This document shows, in pieces, positions 11,816-24,566 of a stretch of DNA of 64,000 nt. Location: contig CP141140.1 in assembly GCA_035235625.1 (NCBI GenBank), positions 13,970,685-14,034,684 on the forward strand. Reading direction: 5' to 3'. Within the stretch, counting starts at the first letter, position 1, and every line of letters begins with the position of its first letter. Both the position numbers and the translations under genes were made by a program. Below the pieces are notes generated by a model. That model did no database searches and was not told the origin of the DNA. It saw only the letters and a list, made by a program, of their open reading frames with translations. Source of the stretch: Saururus chinensis. Its lineage: Eukaryota; Streptophyta; Magnoliopsida; Piperales; Saururaceae.

Positions 11816-14430
11816 TGTGACACCTGTGATCCCAGTATAATTTTTTGGAGTATTTAGTTGATTAATAACTCGTGTTTAAAGTGAAAAAAAACTTTAGATT
11901 TATGATTTTCTTTGAGTTCTTGATGATCTTGAAGATATATCATTATATGTGTGTGATTTTCTTAGGAGTTCTAGGTGGAGTTCCAAGAATATCTTAACTC
12001 GAGTATTGCCGAACTTCTTTACCAAAGATAGTATTATTAAGTAATAAACTCAAGAAATTAAGTATAATAATAAATATGAACTTTAGATTATCTTTTATAA
12101 GAAAGAAATTAATGTCGATGACCATACCGACAAAAACTCGGAGTCACTGCTAGTAAGCTTCGATGCATTGGCCAATTCACCAATGAACTGCTAGAACCAA
12201 TATCGACAGCCATCGACGTGTCAGTAATTGGGAATAGTCTTACCAATGGGTTCGATATTGTACATAAAAACGGGTTTGAAGCAGTTTTGTTAGTTGTAGA
12301 AGAGAGAAAACAAAAATGCAATTAATTACTTCCCATATAAATAACTTTGAGAATCCTTGACCCAAATCTTTTAGATTTTCTGAGAGAAAATGAATGACTA
12401 GGGTGTGTGAAAGTGCAGAAGAAGAGGGAAGAAGACCGGATTGTGGAGAATTAATATTGGAGTTGTGTAAAAGGTTGGATTAATCACTAACCTACTACTA
12501 TGATTTGTTGTAGAAGTGCATGTAGGAAGTAAATCCTATCATTCTTGACATGAATGCATGTTTAAGATAATGTTTTGTGAGTTTCTGACATGATGATGTT
12601 GAAGATGTATGATGTTGATATTTTATGATTATTTGTTAACATATATAATTGTTTAGCATACATATAAGTAGATATGTTTTTACCATGCTTTTGAGTAATT
12701 TTGAGACATTCGGGAAAGTTTATTTTGTTTTTTTCCTGATCGTCGTATGACCATCGACACGTTAGTGATGTCATAGATGAAACAAAGGAGATGACATCAC
12801 TGACACTTACACACATCGATACATTTTCGAGCAACCAATGGGTCATTAACAGTGAGGATGACTCATCAGTGAGGCATTGATGAGGAGGCTACCCTGAGCC
12901 AACCCACTATAGGTTAGGGGTTCGACACATCGGTGAGTTACCAATGTTGTCATCAGTGACCTGGACAACACATCAGTGAGTCTACCGAAAGAAAGTCGAT
13001 TTTGGGAAATTTTTAGAAGAATATACTATATGTGTTAAGCTTTTATTATGAAGTATGATAACTTGATATTTAATTCATGATATGTATAAATGTGTGATAA
13101 TATGAGTAATGACGCTTTGATATAAATACCTTGTTTTGTAAAAAATCATGTGATGGATCACACTATGACTAATGTATAAAGACACATAAGGAAAAATTAT
13201 CCTAGTGTCTTGTTAGCTCCTTAAGTGAGTTATTAGCCATGTAACAGAAGAGTTTTGTATGATATAGTCAGGATCAAAGTATTCCGACTCTCGAAGAGTA
13301 GGAGTTACGTAGAGTTGTTCCCCTTGTTAAATGACTCACTTGAGCAATTGACATTGACACCAAGAATCTCTGACCTTATGTCATTTACCATAAGTCTCGA
13401 GTATGATCTAATACAAGGATTCTTGTAAAAAAATGGTACATATACCCAGACATTAGCAACCATATCATCACATATGCACGCACTCTTGTGCATAGGATTT
13501 CTTACTAATATATTATTTAATAATAACTTATATCATATAGCAACTCGTGTTGAAAAATGCTCGTTACCGGTTTACTGTCAGTAGACTCAGTAGCGTATAG
13601 GTGAGGTTATCGATGTCCATCACAAACATCAACAATTATATCATTACATAGATATGCACTCTTATGCATAAACTTTCATTCTATTATATTACTTAATAAT
13701 AACTTATATTATATAAAAACTTAAGCTAAAAAATACTCATTATCAGCTTACTGCCAGTAGACTCACCAACGTGTCGGCGAGGTTACCGATGTCCATCGGT
13801 GACCACTAACATGTTGAACCCAGACTAACAATGGATTGACGAAGATCAACCAACCTTATTGGAGCCACACCGACATGTCGACCTCATTGTCGATGTTTGA
13901 CCAATTGCACCCATGGCATCGACGTGTGTCAGTGTCATATTGTCATCTCTCTCCTTTCACCGACGTGCCAGTGGTCGTGTCGATTATCAGGAAGAGACAA
14001 TATTAGAGACAATTCTCGGTTCTCAAATTCACTCAAAAATATGCTATAACACAATTCTTTCCAGAAACACCATTTCCACAATAGTTAATGATGATTAACC
14101 TATCTCATGATCATTAAAAAATGGGATAAATATGATCACATGCATATTCATGATAGAAATCCATAAAATTATACTCTAGATGCTTTCATACCAAAAAATA
14201 ATCATAAATTATTACATACATTTACTTCAAAACCTAATCATGGTAACAAGGTAAACAATCCGACCTATTTCACGATATAAAAACCCTCCCTCATGTACGA
14301 TGTAGACCAATCCCCATAGAAATTTACTCTCTCCCTTAATTCTTCTTGATTTGGAGAGCCTTTGATTCTTCCCCTCTTCATTTTGAGAGTTTTTCCCAAG
14401 AAAAATGAAGTCTAAGGGCCTGAAAAGTCA
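11816..14430 (+). repeat. LTR-like repeat, copy A (fossil)
   Basis: It begins TGTGACACCTGTGATCCC, an LTR-like end. It is colinear with the copy at 28.8-32.2 kb over several blocks (for example GAGCAACCRATGGGTCAT and TTAGCCATGTAACAGAA). It is rich in recurring CGATGTGTCGG-like phrases. A 176-bp direct duplication lies inside it at about 13,455-13,806. It has no usable coding capacity. It appears cut off near 14.4 kb by other LTR-derived DNA. Divergence from copy B looks high, so it is old. Likely Ty3/Gypsy chromovirus-type, broken. Confidence 0.45.
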
Positions 14431-16800
14431 CTTATAATAAAAAAAGGATAAAATTTTGATGTAAAATTGTCACTGGGGGATTTTTTAGCAAAACTGAAAA
14501 CTTATCCGCACCCATCATCAACCCACCAACAAGGTGGTGGTCAGTCGATAGTAACTGCTTACAGTACCACGTCCCAACTTTGGGCGACTATAATTTCTTC
14601 ATATAAACTCTAATTAAGACGTTGTTTGTGGTTCTACTAAGATTTTTTTGTCTAGTTTTTAATTTTAAATTTTAATACAAAAAATATAACTATAGAAAAA
14701 TTTATACTATTAAAAGTACCCATGGGTCAAATTAGTAGGCATCTGCAAGTCATTGATAGTACCTTAGGTCCAACTTGATATAATTATAACTTCTTTATCT
14801 GAACTCCGATTTGCATATTCTTAGAGGATTTTTTAATGTGTCCATCTAGTTTCTATCTCCAAAGTTTCATAATGAAATTCAAATTACATAATAAGTTATT
14901 TTATTAAGAATGTTGAAAGGTCAACTATATTATTTTTCACATGTACTTTGAAACTTCCTTGATGTTATATCTATCATAATTTCCTTATTCGAGCCTCAAT
15001 TTGCATCTGGATCTTGGTAGCTCTCAATGAACCTCTTTATGTCTACTATTTAATAACAAGTTTCATATCCAAACTCTATGTACAAAGGAAGTTATTATAC
15101 GAAGATGTAAGGGTCAAACTCACTTATATCCACGTGGTGAAGTATTGAAAATTTTAAAAATTATCGGGTTATATTCTTCCCTCCTTGAAAGAATTACGTT
15201 CTTGCAATTATCATAGTCAATCTTAGACAAACTTGAATCTCTAATTTTTAAATTCAAATCGGTCTTCCTCCAGATTTGTGCTCTAATCCCATTCAAACAC
15301 TAGATTTCGCTCTGAAACTCTACTTAAATAAATCATTACTAAGTGACATATCTTAGGGTGTGCTCTAATCCTATAATATGAGTATTTTGTCATGTCACAA
15401 AAATAATCTCTATGATGCACTAATGCAACCAACCTAAGAGCTATCCACTTACACACTAGTCTTATACTACGAGTGTCTAATTGTTTTTCCTTAGCAGTTC
15501 CATAATGTTTCATGACATGTTCATTTAGGAGTACAACAAAATCTACAAAAATCCATCAAATCTATTTATCGCTTTAAATGACCTAACAAAGCATTTACTG
15601 AACATGTCTTTTTCCCCTCAAACTTTATCACAAATATATATACTTTTTTGATAATTTTATATCGTGAAAAGTTTCTTCTTGATCTTGCTAATTTTCTCGA
15701 TGGAAATAAACATCAATTCTTCTTTCATTGGCCCACTTTGCTCTAACACATGGTTGATCCTTGATGCTCCAAAGTCCTTTTTTCAATTTTTGAGATATAA
15801 ATAACAGGTCTCTATTGGGTATTATAGTCAAAGATATCTCATGAAATTTCACAATCTCACATAGTGCTAATACGTTTTTGCACTTTATCTCCTTTCGAAG
15901 CTTTCATCATCTTGTGAAAACCTTAAGATTGTATAACTAAATTGGCTAGAAGGGGCTTCCCTCCTTCGGTAGTAAGTCTTCAAGGTGTACTTCTATAACA
16001 CCCCGTCTACTTTTGAAATAAAAAAAGCATGCAAGTCAATTTATATAACATATGTCAAGGATCATTGCATATAGAAGAGTAACTCATATATACAAGGTTT
16101 CAAAAAATGGTATCTCATGCCTTTAAACATCAGTCAACACAATTATTTGCATACACAACATTTCAAAAGAGTTGAAGAAACTAAGGAAAATTTTCTGCAT
16201 TCTCCTTCAACTTTGTAGCTTCCCGTGCATAATCTAGGGGTGGGTAAGTACATTTATATTCAATAGGTTACATTAAATTCTAAAAAAGTCATAGAATCTT
16301 TATAAATCAAACTATCATTTTAGATAAATATTCCAAATCTATCATTCTTCAAAAAACACATCAATCTCATAACTGTGATACCTAATGGCTTACTCCCACA
16401 CTCATGGGGCAATGAAAGTCATAAGGAAAAAGATTTTTCCATGATATCCTATATCTTGTACTCATCAAAGCCAAGTGTGGCAAGTATCCAGTATCATTAT
16501 CATAATAATTTTTAGTTTGCTAGCTAAGGAGCTATCTAGAAAGTGCGTACACCCAAAACATATTCAGATAGAGTTGCTTTCCAAAAAATAGAGTTTTTGA
16601 ACTTACACTAGAAGAATATGTCAAGAATTGACTACTTCTAGTGAAGCATAAGTTTAAAATTTAAGATCTCCCACCTAGACTTTAGTTGAAGCTTCCCCTT
16701 GAGCTTTTTCCTTACCCTAAAGTGCTTAAATTACGAAAACAACTTTGCCACCTCTAGAGCATGCTCAATTTTAAAAATTAAATAGAGATATTAATATAGA
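14430..16800. mobile_element. LTR retroelement-derived DNA (fossil)
   Basis: Near 15,165-15,200 the sequence reads TTCTTCCCTCCTTGAAAGAA, the minus-strand form of the purine tract that precedes the LTR in plant Ty3/Gypsy elements. This suggests a minus-oriented LTR below it and degraded internal DNA above it. A second LTR-like start, ATAACACCCCGTCTACTTTT, occurs at about 15,993 on the plus strand. No recognisable protein domain survives. Broken, old, boundaries uncertain. Confidence 0.35.
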
Positions 16801-19189
16801 GAATAAGTGTTAAAAGATAACATAAATATATAAGATTCACCTTCCTAATAACTAGAGCTTTTGAAAAACTTGGATATCTTACATATTTCCCATAGAAATA
16901 TTATGTTCAATATCTTACATATTTCCCATAGAGATATTATGTTCAAATCTTATTGGAGGCATTTATACCTAAATTATATTATTCATACCCAGCTTAATAA
17001 ATATTTACACATAGGGTAGAGTGTTAAAATATAAAAGAAATTATTAAGATTTCCCCTACTTAACGGCTAGAGCTATTGGGAAAATTAGTTATCTAACATG
17101 ATATCAGAGTTCCAAAGTTTTAGAAGGTTATAAATTCAAGTCACATTAGAAGCATTTATACTTCTTGATAGACACTGCATAAATGGGGTATTAGAACATA
17201 ATATAAATATATAACTTTATTTGCCAGTTACAACAAGGTTGTTAGGTATTCAAAACAATCCTAACTGCTTTTGCATCACGAAATCAACTGTTACAGATTT
17301 ACTCTTCACGAACAATTATTTAAAATATAAAATTCACCAGGTGCTATGGCTTCGTCTAACAAAACGATGTCGAGATGATGACAAGTGCATTAAGCACGCA
17401 ATGGAATTCTCTGTCGCGCTGGTTTCGGCTTTGGGCTAACAAAACGATGTCGTGGCGCTGGTTTTCGGCTATTCATCCTGTCTGACACACAAAAACACAC
17501 TTGATTTGCCTAGCTCAGCACTTTATATCTTGTCATCGCATCTAATGGTCCAAAACTCACGTTCGCTATCTTAGCAATTCGGAAGGAAAAGGCTAGGTCC
17601 ACGTCAATTCAAACTACAAGTAAAGAAAGTAATCTCGGTAAAAGGCACAATAGCATAGCTTATCAAGCTCCTGCATAACAAGAAGGGACAAAATGGTGAG
17701 TAAAAGAAATTTAGACAAAGATAATAGATATTCCACAATTTTTTTTATAGAAAGACATTCCACAATCGTTTGTAAAAAAAAAAAATTAGGAACTCTTCAC
17801 GACTTCTTTTTAAATGCTTGTCAAATCAGAAATGAACAAAAGACAAAATCTCCCGTACAATTTTATAATTTTTACCTGATTCAAGCAAGAAAGCAAGCAT
17901 CCCAACCGGCTCTATCAAATTGTGCAGTAGATCATGCTTGTATAATAAAATGATCACCAGGTTCACTGAACGAATTACCGGCACGGAAGGATCTTGCCAT
18001 AACGTAAATAAATCCATGAGGCGCTGACTTCAAATACAAGTGATTACTTAATCTTGAGAATTTAAGTTTATATTGCTGAACAACATGTTTTTTCTTTTCA
18101 CAGAGATTTCCATACATTCTTCAACATTGCTATTATGCAAAGAATGGAGAAGACGATATTTATTGACATTGGTGGGTGGTGAGAAAGAAAACATTTTCTA
18201 TTTATGACTTACTACGGCAACATTTTCCACTTTTGTTTAATTGAAGACTAGGGTTTCTAGAGAGAAGAAAAAGTTTCTCTTAAATGAAGGAGACTATTTC
18301 AAGACTCGACCAGCCTCTAAGTAGGCTTAGGGTCACTAATTAAAGGAAAAGACACTACTGCCCTCACTTAATTGAAGGGGTCATAAAATAGGAATACTGC
18401 CAAAGACTAATCTATCAAATGTACACAGAAACCAAAAGTACAGATATATGAGAAAATATACTCCTCTAACATTATCCATCATAACCAGTTATCCACGAGA
18501 ACCAATATGTCGTTCACTGAAATCTACTTCATTTTAAAATTGGCAAAGGCTGGAATTAACATGCTGGTGTAGTTAAAATACAAATTACCTGAAATAAAAC
18601 TTTTGTACCCATGGCACTGACAACTCGTCCCTGAAACCAAATGCTTTTATTAGATGTTTAACGTTCTTTCTTTTCTTTTACTGGCTATCAATTATCTTTA
18701 TTGTTCAGTACTGTTGAGGTGAAGATCTAGATCCAACTCCAATATGTTGGACCTGTGTTTTCTTCTAGCATAAATATGTTTTAATATTTTAGTCACAGAG
18801 AAGTAAAACCGAAAACAGTTGTAATTATAGTCACGACTCATTGACATGACCTTCAACCTTTCCCAACTACCTGGCATCATCCACATAGTTGTCAATTAGC
18901 TCTTTGAGTCCAATATGTTGTCAATTCGCCCACCCAAATTAATTGCGTAAAATCCATGGGAGAAGAAATAGTGGCAAGGCTATGTCATATGCATTTCCTA
19001 ATGCAGAAATCTGATGTAAGATAAAATTAACATTATCGTAGACTTATGCATCTGGTTTACTACACATAGGAGCTTAATGAATCACCAATTTCTGTTCCAT
19101 AACAATTACATATCATAAAAGACATAAGCTTGAGTGGATTCTTTTTCGGATTAAAAAAATGTGAAAAAGGAAAAATGTCATAATCATAA

Positions 19190-19265
19190 TTAGGTAGTGC
19201 CTTTTCCCAACAATTTGGGGTTGGCGACATGGATCTTACGCCTCCATTCTAGGCTGTTTTATGCC
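19190..19265. repeat. SINE-like fragment
   Basis: The phrase TTGGGGTTGGCGACATGGAT matches the conserved 3' part of Au-type plant SINEs (GGGGTNGGCTACATGRATC). No RNA polymerase III boxes or tail can be assigned, so this is a partial copy at most. Confidence 0.3.
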
Positions 19266-20623
19266 AACAAGCAAAAAAAAAAAATTTTAAATTTTCTAAC
19301 AAGCAATCACACATGTTTAATTCAAGAAGTAAATTGATGACTAAAACCTACAGGTTTTTGCTCTCACCAGAAGGGTACATTATTGTGCATACACCAAATC
19401 CACTGGGCTCTTGCCACAATTCACAACCATCATCATCATCCATCACATCCATCTCCAAAGAAAAAATCAGAAGGCAGTCTTCTAGGAAAAGACAATCTAA
19501 TGAAGGAAAAGAAAGATGCATTAGTTAACAAATAGTGCCAAGATGTAACTCCAAAGATAAAGTCATACATATCTAAAGGCAAAAGCTATTTCAACAAACA
19601 AACATAGAAAAATGTTGGTGCATTGATATGGAAAGGTCTACGGACCATCAATCCTCCATACATGTTAATAAGCTCACTTCCATGAGTATAAAGAATGCAA
19701 GTATCAGTTCCATGTGTAACAGTTAAGGCTGTAATCATATACTTGGGCAGACTCTAATAAAGTCCAAGAATGAGTTCAAAGCGTAAAGACTGAATTCAGG
19801 TCTAACCGCCAGATCAGATTTGGTCTTGGAAATAGACAGTCCTTTCCAAAATTGAGCTAATGTTCCATATGAATTCATTAATATTTTACAAATAAAGTTT
19901 AATACATATTAGACCATTTTTTATGATTTTCAGTATTTCAATGATATTTTTTAATTAACTAATAATATACTCAATAAAAGTCTGGCAGAAAATTGGACAC
20001 AAAAGACAGTTTGTTTTTGTGATTCAGACTTTAAGGTTCCAGTGGTATTGTTATCCACAAAAACACAACAGGATCATGTGTTTCCTCCAGAAGAGGGAAA
20101 AAACTATGAAAAATCAGATAAAGGCTAAACATATATGAAGGTTGTCCATGCTCCTGTTATACCTGTTTAAAGATAAGAGACAAAAAACTATGAGAATCTA
20201 ACCTATACGCACAGTTTGGCAGGCCTATTCCCGTGCAAGCCCAGATAGCATGCAGCAAGCTGTCAACACCCTTTCCCCAAAAGTTGGGTTTCTAAAATAC
20301 CTCCTCTATTTACCAGTTTGCCACTAATAGTTAGAGAACAGCAAAACTACCCTTAGGGTTTACTCATCCCTAGTAAGGTTTAATTTGTGTTTTTCTTAAA
20401 AAAAAACTGGCAGCAAGCAGCAATGCCCGCAAGAGGCCGTGATCTGACCAAGGCCAGGCGGCAAGCTGCCTAGCTACGGCTAGCCAGACACGACCTGGCC
20501 AAGGCCTGGCTGCAGGAGGTCGCCGCGACCAAAGGCTGCAGTGGCGAAGGGCAAAGGTGGTGGTAGAGGGGCAACAACGATGCCGGAGGAGAAATAAAAG
20601 TGGCTGCTGGGGTTAGGTTTGGG

Positions 20624-22427
20624 TAGGGGTGCTAACAAGCCAAACCAAATCGAGTTTTTGGATCTTTTGGATCGAGCTCGACTCTTTGAGGTTCGGCTCG
20701 AGTTTAATCAAACATCTAAGAGTTCAGTTCGATATCAGTTCGAATAGGAAACTCGAAGCTTGAGTTCGGTTCAGGTTTGAATGCATACCACAGGGAAGTT
20801 CGATACTGGCTCAATCCCAGCTCGAATCCCATTAACTATTTTTTTACTAAATTTTAGAAGATTTCTTAATTAGTGATAATCCAAAGCCTGGATGAAATAT
20901 TGGATTAAGCACTATATATGTTAATTTCTCCAAAACAAAATCCACCGTTAATTCTAATATTATAAACATTGAAAGATTATAGCAAGTAATAACCATAATT
21001 CTATAATAATATCTAAGCATCAATTTAATATCAAAGAACTGACATAAAATAAATCCATTAACAAATGATGCCACAAAAATGTCACTAATCATGATTATCA
21101 CTTCTGATGAGCCACAAAAAACTTCACCCATCACCAAAGATATGTCTCAGATCTTAGTCACCCATGCTCATACAAACTTTTTCAATATAAAAATTATCAA
21201 ATTGGTACAACTTCTGATTACATATGTATTATGTACCCAATATTTCTCATATGTGTATATAGTTATTGTTATGCATTCAAATTTTTTAAAACAAATCCAA
21301 CTTATTCATATACAACTAATTCATGATATTGAAGTCAATTTTCAATTTTCCAAAACTTAGGACTTAGATTCGGCTCCCAGAGTCTCAATGGAGTCACAAC
21401 TCACATGTAAAAGTTATAATATATTGCATAATTTTTTTTTTCATACAGCAACATAAACTACTTAGCTAATTCTTGCGAGAAAAAAGTCACTTAGCTAATG
21501 AAATGGATTGAGTTTTTAGAGTTTCCATTTAAAAAGCCCATGGAGTCAATCATGAATTTATGTTAATTTTGAGTCATCATGGAGTCTCACTAAAAAAACA
21601 ACTATAGTTAATTTATGGAGGTTTTGACGTTAGAACGAAATTTTTAACTATAATTAAAAATTTCAAGTAGAAGTATACATGTGTAGAAAAAACATAATAA
21701 CCAATGACCGATATATTCTAGAGCTGAGTCTACATAGTATGATTTGTATCTGATGCCTTGAACCCTAAAATATACACAAATTATATTATTGTATATTTAT
21801 ATGTTATATATAATATTTATAAGTTGAGAACTAACGAGACAAGTTAGTTAGTGACAATATTATTTTTTTATATTTTTTAATATATATCATATATACACAA
21901 ATGAATAAATTTTTTATATTATTATATATGTGTAAATATATGAATGTACTATGAGTATAATAATAATAACTTGGTTTTATTTATTTTCATTTTCTTAATG
22001 TATAATTGTATATGAATTTGTTAATATGGATGTTAGCAAAAAAAAATTTATATAGATGCATAATTATATTTATGTTTATGAATATGTGCATATGAGTGTA
22101 TATATATGTCTAATAACTGTATATAATTATATATAATGCCTATGTATAATATACTCATAAAAAGAAATCTATAATATATATAGTTATAAGATATGTATAT
22201 ATAGTGAATATACTTATATACATATCTTATAACTATACAAAAAGTAATTTAAAATTATTCGAGTCGATTTCGAGACAATCCGAACTATTTTCGAACTGAA
22301 TCAATTCGAACCACGGCCTCCTCGAGTTCGGATCAACCAAGACCGAGCTCGAGCCAAGCCAATTTCGAACCGAACTGAGCCGAACAGGCTTAGCTCGTCG
22401 AGCTGGCTTGGGTCGTTAGCACCCCTA
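20624..22427. mobile_element. hAT-like non-autonomous element, 1.8 kb
   Basis: The ends are perfect 13-bp inverted repeats, TAGGGGTGCTAAC and GTTAGCACCCCTA. They are flanked by GGTTTGGG (20,616-20,623) and GGTTTGAT (22,428-22,435), an 8-bp target duplication with 6 of 8 bases kept. Both subterminal regions are dense in TCGAGCTCGA and GTTCGG motifs in opposite orientation, the clustered binding-site pattern of hAT elements. The core is very AT-rich and includes a perfect 21-bp inverted repeat (22,181-22,201 and 22,215-22,235). No transposase frame is present, so mobility would need a source elsewhere. Confidence 0.8.
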
Positions 22428-23117
22428 GGTTTGATAATAGTGCTTGGTTTTGGAATGGGGTTTGGTTTGAAATTTTGAAAGGGGCATATGGGTAATTTGG
22501 TCCTTTTTCTCTGTCAGGATTTTTGACAGGACAACCTTGTTGGGGCTTGACTTTTTTACCCCTTTTTTTAGGCTTATTGGTGATTTCCCCCTCTATTGCT
22601 CTAGCCTTCCTGTTTTAATAAAAGTAATTAAATATTGCCTTGAACATGCAACATACGGTCACCTCCATGAATGCTTGCCTCACTGTTGAGAACCCTAGAG
22701 TTCACAAGGGTTTTGCAGTCTAAGCCGAAGGAGGTGAAGAGGGACGCGATAGGAAAGGCACAAAGATAGGAAGAAGGAATTAAGGTTAGGAGTGAATTTG
22801 GATAAGGAGGGGGAGAAGGAAGATATATTAGGCTGGATTGAAGGGACTGAGGGTGAATGTTGACAAAAGGAAGGATAATTAACAAAAGCAAAGAGAACTA
22901 GATGAAGCGAACGAGAGATAAAGGGGACTGAGCCAGTACTCAGACCTAATTCATTGACTGATCAGATTAGGGCTACTACCTTACATTAAATAGTAATTTT
23001 AAATGACCTAAACAACTATCCTCGAAACCCATTAACCCTAACTAAATAGAACTCACAAACAACTCCTTGCTAATCACAAAATTGTTAATTACCCTTATTC
23101 ACATAATTAAACTTTCA

Positions 23118-23460
23118 GCACCAATAATGACCCCTTTGAATTTCTGGTCATGCCCTTTGGGTTGACCAACACGCCATCTACTTTTCAGTTGCATCTTGAG
23201 CATCTCTAGTTGATCTTTGCTATTCTTCAGGCTAATCCCTGGTTGTTGAAGCGCTCTTTCTAGTAGGGGAGATCCAAAGGGAGTCCACCTAGTCCGAGAC
23301 CCAATCCATCCAGCAATCCACTTATGGTATTTTTTACTCAGATCCCCATAACAATCACCACGCCAGAGTGAAGGCCTGCTTGTTGGCACGTGGCCCAGAC
23401 AATGTGGCAATGTGCAGCAAGCATGCCGGGGTGCAAGCATACATAGCATTATTCATATTC
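23118..23460 (+). mobile_element. Ty3/Gypsy reverse transcriptase scrap (fossil)
   Basis: The plus-strand translation contains FEFLVMPFGLTNTPSTFQ, the hallmark reverse-transcriptase block of Ty3/Gypsy polyproteins. Recognisable homology covers only a few dozen residues, and no LTR pair can be assigned to it. It is broken and short. Confidence 0.7.
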
Positions 23461-24566
23461 CCCACACTCTTTTATACTACAAGCAGTTGTAAGCTTTTCC
23501 GAGCCTGAAAAATGTTATAAGCTATGTTTTACTAGAACTCTTTCCTGAGATTGAAAACTACTGTGGCAGACGCAATTTCGATGCAACAAATGATAAAAAG
23601 ATGCCATATATCCTTTTGACATGTATAGCATAAAGATATAAACAGCATAATGCAGGGAATGTTTTAGCATCCGCAATCAGGTTGTAAACAGTTCAGAAGA
23701 CAGTCAAATTTAGGCAAACTAGATCAATGTTATACATCACAAACAAAATTGGGAATAGGCATGGAGTTGAAAATTCAAAACTCGTGTATGCGCCATATCT
23801 ACATGTTAAAATCATCTTAAGTTTGGTCAAGAAAATCAGAAAGGAGATCTAGCATGCCAAAATTAGTCCATACTAACAACTAGTATTTAAAAAATGTAAA
23901 CGTTTAGTTTGAAAGGATCCTACCCAACATATATGTCTGGCTCAGCATGAATGTTTGGCCCGTTGGGTGGTTACTGTTGGCAAGCTGGTACCTGTTTTAA
24001 CAGCTTGATTACATCTCCCGGATAAGGTAAGATGCCTAAAATGCCTTGATTTATATACAAGAAAACAGAAAGCACGAACCTACAATTTTATCAGGGTAAG
24101 CTTATAAAGTAATTGGAACAAAGTTGAGCAAAATATCTCACCGAATGACACCTGAAAGTAGCCACACATGCTTGCTGACTTCTGCAGCTACTGTTGCAGT
24201 AAACTGAACAGGAAATGGAGCTCTGATTTTGTAGATTTGTACATTAGTAGATGGGTTACCCTCCTTTACTTGGAATCACTGACATGTATTCACATTACAC
24301 AAACATGTAAATTAGTTTGCATCAGAAGTATACCTACTGGCAATAGATATCTAAACCTGCTTATTCCCTCAATCATACAATAGAGCCAAGGAAATGGTGT
24401 TATAAGCATAATGGACCAATAAAAATTGTAGTTTTGAGCTATATGTATGTATGATTATTACTTATTTTTTAACCTTCGCTTAAGATTGAGTATGTATACA
24501 ATTCGTAGTCATAAGAAGAATAGACAACAAAAAAGCCAGATCAAGTAGAAGGTGATAAACTGAATA

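Larger units (their letters stand above)
7213..17600. other. Gene-poor repeat region
   Basis: 7,213-7,560 is probably the 3' untranslated region of the TCP gene. Beyond it I find no supported gene. Identifiable content is listed separately: MITEs at 9.6, 9.8 and 10.7 kb and LTR-derived DNA at 11.8-16.8 kb. 9,140-9,225 is a 43-bp direct duplication (GGGCTTTAATTC shared), and 16,875-16,946 a 36-bp direct duplication. 17.2-17.5 kb repeats TAACAAAACGATGTCG twice. A minus-strand open frame at 8,037-8,276 has no recognisable product. Confidence 0.5.
17663..24223 (-). other. Chain of possible exons below the PPR gene
   Basis: Five minus-strand segments have fair acceptor and donor sites and join in one open phase: 24,223-24,143; 20,259-20,203; 18,630-18,589; 18,027-17,876; and 17,670-17,663, which ends in TGA. 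The longest part reads DLFTLWQDPSVPVIRSVN and continues with a leucine-rich stretch. I do not recognise the product. Other frames of the same segments are also open, so this may be 3'-untranslated exons of the PPR transcript or chance. A CT-rich leader-like stretch at 22,660-22,900 (-) ends in a good donor, GAG|GTGACC. A segment at 19,368-19,452 (-) has an acidic MDVMDDDDGCELW frame. Confidence 0.2.

Noticed and set aside
13455-13806. Possible CRISPR-like or satellite array
   Set aside because: Only two long units, in plant nuclear DNA; a simple direct duplication explains it.
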